Part shown: positions 1 through 10,802 of the stretch, one piece after another
Layout: every line of letters begins with the position of its first letter
Position numbering within the stretch: position 1 is the first letter of the stretch
Origin: Delphinapterus leucas
Taxonomy: Eukaryota; Chordata; Mammalia; Artiodactyla; Monodontidae
Length of the DNA stretch: 64,000 nucleotides
Direction of reading: 5' to 3'
Assembly: GCF_002288925.2 (NCBI RefSeq)
Contig: NW_022098026.1
Location: 17,693,290-17,757,289 of the forward strand
Program-made: the position numbers and the translations under genes
The notes under the pieces: generated by a model
Told to the model about the DNA's origin: nothing
The model's input: the letters and a program-made list of their open reading frames with translations, nothing else
Database searches by the model: none

Positions 1-633
1 CACTGAATTAACAAATCAACTGTAATACTTAGAATGTCTGCTTAGCAACACCTTTCTCTTTACTGTTATTTAGGAACACTTTTAATGACCCAACATGCTA
101 GGTCATATATTTGTCAATTTAGGATCCTAAAGCCTGGTTCAAAGGAGCCCCTGTTACTTTAGCTCTCCCTAATCTCCATTATAAGCCCTTTGGGGTGTGA
201 GAACATTTTATACTGCTTTTTAAGGGTGACTTAACTGTTACCTGGGAAAAGGGTGATAAAATGGACCTTGAAATTTATTTCATTTTAGAATAGTTGTAGA
301 TTTACAGAAAAGTTGTGAAGATGGTACAAAGAATTCACATGTAGCCTGCACCCAGTTTCTCCTAATGTTAACATATTAGTATAGTACATATGTCACAATT
401 AATAGGCTAATATTGGTACATTATTATTGACTAAAGTTCATGCTTTATTCACATTTCTTTAGTTTTCACCTAATGTCCTTTGTCTGTTCCAGGATCCCAT
501 TGACAATATTACATTTAGTCATGTCTCCTTAGGCTTCTCTTGGCTGTGACAGCTTCTTAGACTTTCCTTGTTTTTGATGACCTCAAGTTTTGAGTAAGGC
601 ATTTTGTAGAGTTTCTCAATTAGTTTGAGTTTT

Positions 634-667
634 TCTCATAATTAGGATTTTCTCATAATTAGGATTT
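634..667. repeat. Exact 17-bp tandem duplication
   Basis: The unit tctcataattaggattt occurs twice in direct succession at 634-650 and 651-667 with no mismatch. It lies inside the old LINE-1 remnant, so it is a local duplication rather than a family feature. Confidence 0.9.
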
Positions 668-899
668 CAAAATCTTAAGTGATTTTGAAAGGAAGACCCC
701 AGTACCATTCTCCTCCCATATCAAGGGTACATACTATCAACATGACTTATTACTATTGATGTTAACCTTGATCATGTGGCTGAGGTCATATTTTCAGGTA
801 TTTCCACTGTAAAGTTACCCCCTCTCCCCAGTGCTGTACTCCTTGGAATGAAGTCACTGTGCAGCCCACACTTAAGAAGAGTGGAGTTGTGGTATTCTT

Positions 900-1102
900 T
901 CTTTATAAATATATATGTATGTATTGGAGTATAGTTGATTTACAATGTTGTGTTTCTGCTGTACAGCAAAGTGAATCAGTTATACATATACATATGTCCA
1001 CTCTTTTAGATTCTATACCTGTATAGGTCACTACAGAGTATTAAGTAGAGTTCCTTGTGCTATACAGTAGGTTCTTAGTTATCTATTTTATATATAGTAG
1101 TA
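900..1102 (-). mobile_element. Short 5'-truncated LINE-1 3' end with target-site duplication
   Basis: Antisense copy of the cetartiodactyl LINE-1 3' end, recognised by 'gagtatagttgatttacaat' and 'ctgtacagcaaagtgaatca'. The 18-nt sequence tggagttgtggtattctt is repeated exactly at 882-899 and 1103-1120, immediately flanking it. This is a clean LINE-1 target-site duplication and dates the insertion as later than the surrounding L1M remnant. Confidence 0.85.
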
Positions 1103-1540
1103 TGGAGTTGTGGTATTCTTAAGGGTGAAATGTTTACATCAATTGAAATTCTATAGAAAGTGATTGGTCTCTTACCTAATTTATTAAATTTATTTCTACA
1201 ACTATGGACTCATGGATATTCATTTTATGCTTTGGGAAATAATCCAGTAATAAACTTAATTTTGTTCAAAGTGTTGGCATCTTTGGCCACTGGGAGCTCT
1301 TACAGTTGACTCCTGTGTCCCTTCAATATGCCCCCATCATTGTGCTGTTGTTTTTAAACACTTCTCACTTTATGGCATCATAAGATGCTCCAGGTTCATC
1401 TTATATCTTTCCTGTCCCAGAGTTAGCCATTTATCTAAGGAGTCATGGTTCCTTTATTGGAGAATGGTATTAAGGAACCAAGATCTGGGTGCTAGATGTG
1501 CTCTAGATACTGAGGTGTTATTGCTTCTAGGTCCTGTCAG

Positions 1541-1584
1541 CTACGTGGTGCTTCCATGAACATTGGGGTTCTTGTATCTTCATT

Positions 1585-1628
<44 letters not shown>

Positions 1629-2455
1629 TTATTGGCTGCGTTGGGTCTTTGTTGCTGCACACAGGCTTTCTCTAGTTGCTGTGAGCGGGGGCTACTCTTT
1701 GTTGTGGTGTGCGGGCTCTAGGTGCACGGGCTTCAGTAGTTGTGGTGCATGGGCTTAGTTGCTCTGCGGCATGTGGGATCTTCCCAGACCAGGGATCCAA
1801 CCCATGTCCCCTGCGTTGACAGGTGGACTCTTAACCACTGTGCCACAAGGGAAGTCCCACTTGTATCTTTTCAAATTAGAGTTTTCTCCAGATATATCCC
1901 CAGGATTCCTGGATCATATGGCAACTCTAGTTTTTTAAGGAACCTCCATACTGTTTTCCATAGTGGCTGCACTGATTTACATTCCCACCAACAGTATAGG
2001 AGGGTTCCCTTTTCTCCACACACTCTCCAGCATTCGTTATTTGTAGACTTTTTAATGATGGCCCTTCTGACTGTTGGGAAGTGATACCTCATTGTAGTTT
2101 TGATTTGCATTTCTCTGATAATTAGTGATGTCAAGCATCTTCATGTGCTTATTGACCATCTGTATGTCTTTAGAGAAATGTCTTATCTAGATCTCCTACC
2201 CAGTTTTTGATTGGGTTGTTTGTTTTTTTGATACTGAGTTGTACAAGCTGTTTGTATATTTTAGAAATTAAGCCCTTGTCCGTAGCATCATTTGCAAATA
2301 TTTTTTCCTATTCTGTAGGTTGCCTTTTCATTTTGTTTATGGTTTCCTTTGTTGTGCAAAAGCTTAAAAGTTTGATTAGGTCCCATTTAAAATTTTTGCT
2401 TTTATTTCTGTTGCCTTGGGAGACTGACCTAAGAAAATACTGCTATGATTTATGA
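1541..2455 (-). mobile_element. LINE-1 ORF2 3' fragment, antisense, interrupted by a SINE
   Basis: The reverse strand of 1862-2455 reads as the C-terminal part of LINE-1 ORF2; the frame 2134-1871 contains the familiar '[20 protein letters not shown]' block. Several stops and frame changes show it is dead. A CHR SINE at 1581-1859 splits it, duplicating 'cttgtatctt'. It has no host coding role. Confidence 0.85.
1581..1859 (-). mobile_element. CHR SINE, long subtype, antisense
   Basis: It begins with the reversed A-tail, here expanded to a (ttta)n run at about 1583-1627, then 'ggctgcgttgggtctttgtt', and ends at the SINE head 'ccacaagggaagtccca'. The 10-nt direct repeat cttgtatctt (1571-1580 and 1860-1869) is its target-site duplication. 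It is the first of seven long-subtype copies in the window, all antisense. Confidence 0.9.
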
Positions 2456-4060
2456 ACATTCCATTTTTAGTACTCAACATGTCTTAGTCTATGGTCTTTG
2501 TTTATTCTCTTTCATTTAGGATACTGGTTGAGGCTGTTGTCTTTTATAGTAGATGCTGTATTCCCCAAATGACTGATTTTTTTTACCCTATGAGCTCACA
2601 GAAGAGGATGGGAATTTTGTATCAGCTGGTGGTAGAAGGGAGGAGCCAAGCCCAGGCCCTAGTGAACTGAAGGAAAGTAGAGATGTCCTCAAGGCACAGA
2701 GCCTGTGAGTTAGAATCTGGACTTCACCAGAATGGCAGATGGTAGAACTTCCTCTTCTTCCCCTCAGTTGTAATTCTCTAGAGGAGAACTCCAGGAGCTA
2801 ATGGTTACAGTATGTTGGCCACCCCAGGAGAGTTCTTTGCCAGCCTATGGCACAACCCCTACTCCCATGGCACTCTACCCTTTTCTACACTGGGCTTCCA
2901 TTTCTTGCCCCTGTATAGTAGGGCCCAATCATGATCCAGGGGACTCTTCATAGTTTCTCACATCCCTAACCTCCCTCTTATTTGTGTGTATAATATCTCC
3001 CGGGCTGAGTTAGAGGAAGATGAGTAAATAGCCTATGCTATTGACTCATCTTGTCAGAAGACTAGTCATTTAACTTATACCCTTTTTATGGCTTTACAGC
3101 TTTTATGAACTGAACTCTGCTAGACATTGGGGATACATGATGAACAAGACACAGTCTAGCCCTCTCATGTTTACCACCCTCAGATTTTATTCTGGACATG
3201 CTGGTTTCTTTCAGTCCTTTTGCATCTAGGTCTCTGCACATGCTGTTTCCCTTTCCCATTCCATCTTCCTTTTCCACTTTGTCTACTTTGAGATCTCAGC
3301 CCTAGCAGCACTTAAGCAGAGAAGCCACCCTCCCTGACTGAGCACCCATTTTATGTGTCATTGTACCATGTTTTACTGCGGAGCTAGATAGCCCCATGCC
3401 GTGTAACAGTCCTTTGAAAGATATTATTCACCAGTTTTTACAGGTTTACCTCACTCCCATATAGCCAAGCAGCCTCAATTCTACTGACAGCTGACTAAAG
3501 AGCCTCAACTGGTAAATATTAGTATCAGTGTGTCATTAGGTACCCAATATAGAGTAAGGCCATAGGCATATCCTACTTTTTAACAATACCCCAGTAAGTA
3601 AGGATAATAACAGTGCTGGTTTGGTTTTGTTTAATTTTGAAAAGAAAAATCATGGAAACAAAGATGTTGGGTTTCCAAATCATTTGCTGGTGGACTCTAA
3701 AGATATAACAGTGCCTAACTATTTGAAACTAAATTTAGCTTCAAAGTGTTATATGAAAATAATGGAATTGCAGAGGATTTGTTGTTCAAATTTGAGACAT
3801 CTTTTAACTAAAACGTGTGGCCTTTTAAACTTTTTTTGATAATCTGTAAGTGTCTTTATGTTGAAGAAAAATTTTGAAACCTCTTTCTAAATTATAACTT
3901 GTAGAACCTCTCTTACTAGCAGTCACTGCACTGACAAGTAGGTGCCAGGATAAAACTTATAACCAGATTTAAATGGATAATTTTAACATGTTTACTCTGG
4001 AGCTCTATAAAAGTGAATAATCTTTGATTCTATGGTTTTGTCATTTTAGTATATTTACGT
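2456..4060. other. Upstream flank with no gene; weak L2-like piece near 3110-3440
   Basis: I see no supported coding region. 3190-3440 resembles an L2 LINE end in outline ('ctctgcacatgctgtttccc' followed by an 'agccaccctccctgactgag' segment), but identity is low. The rest is unique-looking AT-rich sequence. Confidence 0.4.
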
Positions 4061-4069
4061 AAATACACT

Positions 4070-4250
4070 TCAGGACACAGAATACGGAGAATATTTACTG
4101 CATGTTGACCATGGGCCAAAACTGCTAAATTCATTCTATACATCTCTTAGTCCTCTCAACAGCCCTACAAGGTGCATGCTGTTATTTGCCCAAGGTCACA
4201 CAGCTAGCTGGTCCAGGAACTATGGTGGTGGTCACTGAATCTGATTTCAA
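4070..4250 (-). repeat. MIR SINE remnant
   Basis: It contains the MIR core in reverse complement: an 'ttatttgcccaaggtcacac' segment followed by 'agctagctgg', with the diverged 'tttactgcatgttgaccatg' end to its left. It is old, mammal-wide and diverged. Confidence 0.75.
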
Positions 4251-4394
4251 AACTAGTGATTGGTTTGGGGCTTTCATGTATAGTTCCCTTCCAACTAATT
4301 CTCATAAATAGCTTCAATCATCAACCTCATTCAGCCTAACAGAGACTCCTGGATGCTATGAGAGGAAGTATGAAGTACATGGAGACTCCTTTTA

Positions 4395-4525
4395 TTTTAT
4401 TTTATTTATTTATTGGCCACACTGCGTGGCATATGGGATCTTAGTTCCCCGACCAGGGATCGAACCTGTGCCCCCTGCATTAGAAGCTCAGAGTCTTAAC
4501 CACTGGACTGCCAGGGAAGTCCCTA
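4395..4525 (-). mobile_element. CHR-related SINE, short subtype, antisense
   Basis: Reverse-complement SINE with the B-box-like 'gaccagggatcgaacctgtg' and the head 'ccagggaagtccc'. A 16-nt exact target-site duplication, atggagactcctttta, lies at 4379-4394 and 4526-4541. Confidence 0.9.
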
Positions 4526-4811
4526 ATGGAGACTCCTTTTAAAAGCAAGGGTAAAGGCTATGTCTGTATATGTTCTGTGTATGTTAACAGCAAAAGGAAG
4601 CTTCCTCAAGCTACAGCAATAGTGGCCAAGATGCCGATGGCCTGAAACAAGGTATTTGGCATTTGTTATGTGTAAGAGACTAGAAGCAAGAAAAGCATTT
4701 CAGTAGTCCCTGAAAGATGTCACACATCCCCACCCCTAGCTTTGCTCTTTGGTAGGGTTTATCATATTTTATTAAAATTCTCCAGTGCCTGTGCTACTAA
4801 ACTGTGGGCTC

Positions 4812-4853
4812 AATGAGAGGGTCAGAAAAAAAAAAAAAATGAGAGGGTCAGAA
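4812..4853 (+). mobile_element. Poly(A)-only retroposition scar
   Basis: The 15-nt sequence atgagagggtcagaa is present at 4813-4827 and again at 4839-4853. Between the copies there is only adenine (about 12 A). This is the layout of a LINE-1-machinery insertion so truncated that only the tail and target-site duplication remain. Confidence 0.75.
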
Positions 4854-5417
4854 TAAGAATTTCAAGACGTTTAAAAATTCCTCAAGAATTTATGTTTTTA
4901 GAGGATGGGAGTTGGATTCTCTTTTCTGTTTCACATATATAGTGGAATATAACTGCTAAATTAGGGACATAAAGACCTTAATAGATAAACCATTATATAA
5001 AAATATAACATTATTCCTAGATTATTTTAAGAATACATCAAAAATATTTGCAATTAATTGATCTCAATAAAAGATACATATTATCCCAACATGCTAAAAC
5101 GGCATTTACTAAAATTGCTGAGAGTCAGGATTCCAAGCCTGGTAAAATGTACCTTATTCTGAAAGCCTGTGTGATGCTTAATAGGGGAACCCTAGAACTG
5201 TTCCGATTAAAACAGAAAGCTTTGTTCAAGGGTACTATCAAAGGCAAAGAGGTATGAGAAGAAAATGTATAAATGGGGAAAAAGGTAAAAATCAGTTGTA
5301 GATAATAAGTTTTCTTAAATACTGTGTCAACTGAAAATAATCCATTGAAGTAGCAAGTAATCAGTTTGAAGATAAACTGGAAGGAAGACAAAGCTAGGAA
5401 TCATTAAAAAGACATGG

Positions 5418-5609
5418 AGGGGCTTCCCTGGTGGTGCAGTGGTTGAGTCCACCTGCCGATGCAGGATACACGGGTTCGTGCCCCGGTCCGGGAAGATCCC
5501 ACATGCCGCGGAGAGGCTAGGCCCATGAGCCATGGCCACTGAGCCTGTGCTCCACAACGGGAGAGGCCACAACAGTGAGAGGCCCGCGTACTGCAAAAAA
5601 AAAAAAAAG
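5418..5609 (+). mobile_element. Young-type CHR SINE, sense
   Basis: Near-complete copy: head 'ggcttccctggtggtgcagt', tRNA-like B box 'cgggttcgtgcccc', end 'gaggcccgcgtactgc', then an A tail of about 14. A small internal deletion removes a few bases before 'cctgtgctccacaac'. Confidence 0.95.
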
Positions 5610-5889
5610 AAAAGATGTATCAGTTATATATGAAGAAAATATTAAAATGACAAAAATGAGACCTTAAATGGAAGTCATACCATGTCCAATAAATCTCAAC
5701 ATAATAATTCTAAAGAAAAGTATAAGTTTATTAAAATCCCATTACAAATAACAGGATAATTTTTGGAAGTAGACAAGTTAATTCTAACATTCATATGGGA
5801 AAACCATAATATTAAGAAATATTATACTATTAGAACCAGAGTCATAAAGGAAAACTAGCTCTACCAGATGTTAAAATAATAAGACAGGA

Positions 5890-5975
5890 TGGCGACTTCC
5901 TTGGCCGTCCAAGGGTTTGATCCCTGGTCGCGGAACTAAGATCCTGCATGCTACATGGTGCAGCCAAAAAAAAAG
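5890..5975 (+). mobile_element. CHR-related SINE fragment, sense
   Basis: Diverged short copy: 'cgacttccttggccgtccaa', then 'tttgatccctggtcgcggaa', ending in an A run. It interrupts the LINE-1 remnant between 'aagacagg' and 'gtgatactggc'. Confidence 0.75.
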
Positions 5976-6776
5976 GGTGATACTGGCACCTGAGTAGACT
6001 ACTCTACGAATGGAACAATTAAGGGAATACAAAAATAGATCCTGAAACAAATTAAAAAGTTCAAGAAGAAAACAAGGTATCTATAATTGTGTAGTAGCTT
6101 TGCCTTCTAAGTGAAAAAAACAAAATGAATACTTAAAAAGACTGGATGATGTCTAGATTTTTAAAAATTTTGTTTGGAAAAAGAAACAACCAATAAAATG
6201 TTTGCCAAGAGTTAATTTTTCTTTAATACAGTCCCTATAAACTAAGAGGTAAAAGCTCAACAACCCAATAGGTAATGGCAAAAGATATAAACAGTTAAGT
6301 GATGCTTAACCCTAGTTAATGCAAGTAAAATCCATAGCTTAAATTCCATTTTCCAGCAATCAGATTTACAAATAGAATTTGATGTTATCAAAGGAATAAT
6401 TAGTTCCAACTAAAATTCCAATATTTATGTTTATTAGAACATAGTTATACTCATTTATTGACCAATCATGGCTGCTTTTGCACAAGTGCGGAGTACTTCT
6501 GACAGACTATGGGCCTTGAAGCCTAAAATGCCATTTGACACTACAGAAATTTTGCCTGACCACTGCTCTAGAACAGCACTATATAATTTAAAGTTCTACA
6601 ATGACAAATTTTCTCCAAACTGTCCACTAGTTAACTATAGATAGTAAGATTGAGAAAGTGAGTGTAGATTATGGCTGTTGTACAGCGACAGCATAGGTTT
6701 AGAAAATGAGGGGTTTATTTTAAACTGCACATAGACTTTGACATGTATAGGGTAATATGTACACAAACTTTTGATT

Positions 6777-6888
6777 TTTGGCCACACCATGTGGTGTGCA
6801 GGATCTTAGTTCCCCCACCAGGGATCGAACCCATGCTCACTGCAGTGGAAGTGCCGCATCCTAACCACTAGGCCTCCAGGGAGTTCCT
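6777..6888 (-). mobile_element. CHR-related SINE, short subtype, antisense
   Basis: Reversed SINE with 'caccagggatcgaacccatg' and a diverged head 'cctccagggagttcc'. The imperfect flanks 'gtacacaaactttt' and 'gtacctaaactttt' are probably its aged target-site duplication. Confidence 0.85.
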
Positions 6889-6991
6889 GTACCTAAACTT
6901 TTTAATACTAATGCTTTGAATAGCAGAAAATAGGAATATAAGACTTTGGTGTGTCACCAGATTTTAAACCACCTTAAAACTTAGTAGTTCA

Positions 6992-7168
6992 GGGGCTTCC
7001 CTGGTGGTGCAATGGTTAAGAATCCACCTGCCTATGCAGGGGACACGGGTTCAATCCCTGGTCTGGGAAGATAGATCACACCACAACTAGGGATAAGCCT
7101 GCCCACAGCAACGAAGACCCAATGCAGCCAAAATTTTTTTGAAAAAAAAAATCTACTAAAAATAAACC
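6992..7168 (+). mobile_element. CHR SINE, intermediate subtype, sense
   Basis: Head 'ggggcttccctggtggtgca', B box 'cgggttcaatccc', then a 'gcaacgaagacccaatgcag' 3' part and an A-rich tail. A 12-nt exact target-site duplication, cttagtagttca, lies at 6980-6991 and 7169-7180. Confidence 0.92.
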
Positions 7169-7189
7169 CTTAGTAGTTCAAACAAGTAT

Positions 7190-7480
7190 TAAAATTCTGT
7201 GGGTTAATTGGGCTCTGCTGGGTGGTTGTGTTGTTACACATGGATTTGTCTGGGGCTACTGCCATCTGGAGGCTTCACTTTGGCTGGCAGATGACACTGG
7301 CTGTCACCTGGGAGCTCAGCTGGGGCTGTTGACTGAAGCACCTCGATTCTTTTGATGTGGTCTCACAGCATGGCACTTGACTTCCAAGTGGATGAAAGTA
7401 GATCTTAAAATCACTTCTGTGTTCTATTGTTAAAAGCCAATTACAGGGCCCTTACAGAGGGCAGGTAAGGGGGAAATTGA
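7190..7480. repeat. Mammal-wide repeat remnant of unresolved family
   Basis: The run 'gagctcagctggggctgttg' followed by 'gtggtctcacagcatggcac' and 'gttaaaagccaattacaggg' has the look of an old interspersed repeat (hAT-Charlie or MaLR-like). I cannot place it with certainty. No coding potential is seen. Confidence 0.35.
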
Positions 7481-7689
7481 TGCTACTGTTTCATAAGTGC
7501 GGAAAAGGATTATTTGTGGCAATCTTTAATTCACAAGCGTATATGTGTGTGTGTGTGTGTATAAATGTTTATAGGAAATCCTTAAAATACACAAATGGTT
7601 GATAGTGGTTGCCTTTATGTAAAGGAGTAGTGGTTGGGGAAAACTCTTTGTTGTGTGCTTTGAATTTTATTATATGTATTCCTTATTCA

Positions 7690-7828
7690 AAAAATTTTTT
7701 TAATTTATTCATTTATTTTTACCCTTGCTGCTACATGGCTTGTGGGATCTCCCTGACCAGGGATCGAACCCAGGACCCCTGCAGTGGAAGTGTGGAGTCC
7801 TAACCACTGGACCACCAGGGAATTCCCC
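7690..7828 (-). mobile_element. CHR-related SINE, short subtype, antisense
   Basis: Reversed copy with T-rich start, 'gaccagggatcgaacccagg', and head 'ccaccagggaattcccc'. Confidence 0.9.
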
Positions 7829-8009
7829 CAAAACCCTTTTTTTAAGCCCACTTCCCCTCCCTTGCCACTGCTAAAAATGAGCCACTGGTTAACAGTTTTC
7901 TGTTTTTAAATAGCCTAAAGTATTGAAATGGCCTGGTTCCAGGGCATTAAATCTATTTAAGAAGTAGATGGTGGACTGCCAGGAGATTCTGAGACCACAG
8001 CTTTGCTGA

Positions 8010-8165
8010 AGGCAATCCAATATAATGCTTTAAAGCTCTGGGTTTGGATTTATTTAGAACGGAGTTCAAATCCTGGCTACCTGGCCTTAGGCAAGCTTTC
8101 TTAATCTCTTATGTAAAACAAGAGTAATGGTACTTTACTCTCAGAATTATAATGCATTATCAGCT
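8010..8165 (+). repeat. MIR SINE remnant
   Basis: Sense MIR order: 'gagttcaaatcctggctacc' (B box side), 'ccttaggcaagctttcttaa', then a shortened 3' part. Diverged and old. Confidence 0.7.
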
Positions 8166-8169
8166 ACTT

Positions 8170-10200
8170 AGTGGTGTCAAAATATATGTCCTCAATCAAT
8201 ATGACTCTTCTGCTCAAAACTTTTAAAGGTATTCATTATTAGCTCAAATGTAGACTGTATCCTGGTGTTTAAAGCCTTATTTCAAACTTGTCACTTAGAC
8301 ATTTAAAAGTCTCAGCAGAAATACTTGCTTCGTAGCCTCTTTATCATCCCTGGTGTACCACACCCACTGCCAAGAAACCCAAATGTGAATAGAGCTCTTG
8401 ATCCATCTCTTCTCATAGCCAGGCTCACCTTGAGGCCAGACGCCTTGTCCAATCTTGATCTGACTGGGATCCTCAAGAGCTGATAATCTGTCTTATCCAT
8501 CATTATATACCCACCCTTGTACACTGTCTTTCATGAAATTGGCATTTGATGACTGAAATCTTGTATCAGTTTGGTTTCCAATGTGTCTTTTTGCTGTTGA
8601 CCCACTAAGCAGATCCTCAATAAATAATTACTCAATTGAAAAAGCCTGCCTTTCCTTCTTTGTACGACCACCAGATTGCATTAACAGCCTGTACAAAAGC
8701 ATGGTTAAGTGCATATCTGAACTAAGCATGCATTCATGTTTCTGTCTCCAGAGAAGCAGAGCCTCTTTTTTTCATCTAAGATCTGGGGAGAACATAAAGT
8801 GAAGTCTTATCCAAAGTCAGTTGGAATCAAAGACTCAGAGTAGAAAGCAGATCTGGTTTCAAGTGAAGGAGGACCAAGATTCACTGAACATTTAGGAGAT
8901 CCCCAAATTTCATTCCAAAGTTAACTATTTAGTGGGCTTAAGCCTTACTTATTCAGGGGAACCCCAGTTCTTGATGTATTCTACCAAATGCCCTCTCAAA
9001 GCCTGTAGAAAATCATGCAACATAATGGACATGTGGGATTACAGTTTCACTCTTCACAACGGCTGTTTAAAAATATTCCTTCATGCAACTCTAGCCCTTT
9101 CCACAGATGGCTTAGTCACAGAAAATTGAAGTCACCTGACTATAATTCCTAATAAAACTCCGCACCATCCTCTCCGTACCGCCTGTTACAGTAAAGACAT
9201 GTCTCCTTTCTTCAGATCCCATCCTTTGAGTAGTGTCCAATATGAATTATCCCTTCTCCTGTTTTTTTTTTTCAACCAGTGCTTTCCTAAGATAACTCTT
9301 CTGCAAACATTTTAATTGTGCCCAAAATTCTCCCATAGTAAAACAAAAATCTTCCCCAACCCTGCTTTCTCCTCTCTTCATAGCCACTTTTTCTGCATTT
9401 GGTAGTTTCCCTCTTACAGCTTTCCATACACTCAGCACCTCCCCTCTGACTTCCTCTCCCACTTTACTGGAAGTCCAAGTTGCTAAATCTTTTGTAGATG
9501 TTTTTAGTCCTAGTCTTGACCTCTTGATAGCATTTGACCCTGTTGATCATTTTGGCCTTTAAGTACTCTGGCTGGGCTGTCAAGGCAGTACAATTTCTCT
9601 GCCTCCCGCCTCTTTGCTTTTTTCCCCTACCTCTACTCACTTGGTCTCTTGCCATTTAGCTCTACCTGATTGTAAGATTTGCTTTTTGTCCCAAACGATC
9701 TCTTCGACATTCTACAGGTCTCTGCTCTTCTCCATCTTTTCTCCCTCCAATGTCTTCACAGTAGACCCAGAATGACTTTTCAAAGACACGAATCGGAGTT
9801 AGCATGCTCTAGATTTTAAATTTTTCAGGGCTATTAATCTGACTTGTATTCACTGATTTACCTCAGTTGTCAGTTGACTGCCTGTCCCTCTGCGTTTAAA
9901 CTTGAAACCCCAGGGGCCCTTTCCTCCGGCCTTATCTATACAATTTCTCAGGATTTCCACATGTGCTATATACTCCTTTGCTCATGGGGTACTTGAAGAG
10001 TGTTCTACGTTCAAATTCACCAAATGGCTGCGGCGGTCTTTTCAATAGCTGTCTTTCTCCTCAATGACTCTGCATGAAATATCTGAAATCAAAAACCACT
10101 CAAAATGGTATCTGTCCCCACTTCGTGGCCCTAACTACGATCCCTCAGCAAATTATCAGATAATACCAGAGAGGATAGAAATTGGGTCTAGGCCAGGGAT
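8170..10200. other. Upstream flank, no gene; possible L2/CR1 reverse-transcriptase trace at 9500-9570
   Basis: No host gene is supported. Around 9526-9562 the + frame reads LLIAFDPVDHFGL, reminiscent of the AFDTVDH block of L2/CR1-clade reverse transcriptases, so 9470-9800 may be an old LINE. The remainder is unassigned. Confidence 0.35.
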
Positions 10201-10428
10201 TCCTGCGACTCGCTTCTAACGTTAAGTTTTACGCCCAGCAATATAGGGGGAGTCGAGAAAAATCCTTTGTGGGGAATGGGACTCGAACTCGTAAGCTGCG
10301 GCTCTCCATTTCCCGCCATAAACCGGCTACAGGATTAGAGAACAACGACCGCCGCTGAGGGCGCGAGCGACGTGCGCGCGCTGAGTAGGGGGAGGGGCAG
10401 AAAGGGACCGAGGAGGGTGGGGGCGAGC

Positions 10429-10438
10429 TCTCGCGAGA
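10429..10438. promoter_or_regulatory. CGCG palindrome (BANP/Kaiso-type element)
   Basis: Perfect tctcgcgaga palindrome just upstream of exon 1a. This 'CGCG element' is an established strong element of CpG-island housekeeping promoters, bound by BANP when unmethylated and recognised by ZBTB33 (Kaiso) when methylated. Occupancy here is inferred. Confidence 0.7.
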
Positions 10439-10439
10439 G

Positions 10440-10571
10440 TGGGTTTGTTCTTGGGCTGCAGCCGCTGCTGCCACCTCTTACAGCGCCGTTGCTGCGGGGG
10501 ATTGTGGGAGCCTCAGCGTCCCGCTCGCTTGGAGAGAGGTGCCTCTCCTCTTCCCTCTCCCTCTCCTTAAG
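10440..10571 (+). other. MATR3: MATR3 candidate non-coding exon 1a
   Basis: GC-rich leader with a long pyrimidine-rich 3' part, ending at a good donor (ttaag|gtaggc). The start is approximate, placed just after the CGCG palindrome. It contains no ATG, so a transcript joining it to exon 2 would have a clean leader before the MATR3 start codon. The assignment rests on position relative to the coding exon, on the CpG island and on the donor. Confidence 0.6.
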
Positions 10572-10734
10572 GTAGGCGAGAAGCGGGTAAGAATCGGGGT
10601 GGGGTGGCCGGGGGCTCTCTGCGTCCTCCGGGAGGAGGCAGCGACGGCGACAGGGGCCGCGGGGAGCCGGCGGCGCGCCTTTCTTGCTCGCTCCCGCTCG
10701 CCCGCTCTGCCTCCCTCCGCGCTGCGTATGTGAG

Positions 10735-10802
10735 CCGCCTGATCGGCGGCCGCCATGTTAGGAGCGCAGTGGCGGCGCAACCAGCCTTCTCGGGCGGCGG
10801 AG
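10735..10802 (+). other. MATR3: MATR3 candidate alternative exon 1b (contains an upstream ATG)
   Basis: It ends at a strong donor (gcggag|gtgagc). The start is approximate. A YY1-like site at 10749-10759 contains an ATG at 10755 in fair context (gccgccATGt, G at -3). If spliced directly to exon 2, this ATG opens a 41-codon upstream ORF ending at 21541-21543. It could instead lie in intron 1 of transcripts starting at exon 1a. Confidence 0.5.

Larger units (their letters stand above)
280..1540 (-). repeat. Old LINE-1 3' UTR remnant (L1M type)
   Basis: The sequence follows, in reverse complement, the outline of the mammal-wide L1M 3' UTR: the 'acccagtttctcctaatgtt' stretch, the 'cctaatgtcctttgtctgtt' stretch, then the 'ctcctgtgtcccttcaatat' part. 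It is diverged and broken by a younger LINE-1 3' end at 900-1102. Family assignment is from memory of the consensus; a RepeatMasker run would fix the subfamily. Confidence 0.6.
5040..6320 (+). repeat. Degenerate sense LINE-1 ORF2 remnant hosting two SINEs
   Basis: Scattered segments match old LINE-1 ORF2 in outline, for example 'ttctaacattcatatgggaa' and 'gctctaccagatgttaaaat', and after the SINE 'gtgatactggcacctgag'. No intact frame remains. SINEs at 5418 and 5890 sit inside it. Confidence 0.6.

Noticed and set aside
1583..1627. (TTTA)n tandem repeat that could look like an independent microsatellite or array
   Set aside because: It is the reversed A-rich tail of the adjoining SINE, so it is not a separate element and not a CRISPR array.
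1..10200. Possible SNHG4/SNORA74A exon or snoRNA upstream of MATR3
   Set aside because: In human these lie farther upstream. I found no H/ACA hinge plus ACA arrangement I could defend in the first 10 kb.
10268..10300. tRNA B-box-like 'gggactcgaactcgtaagc' (antisense)
   Set aside because: No pairing T-stem, A box or acceptor stem could be assembled around it, so a tRNA gene is not supported.
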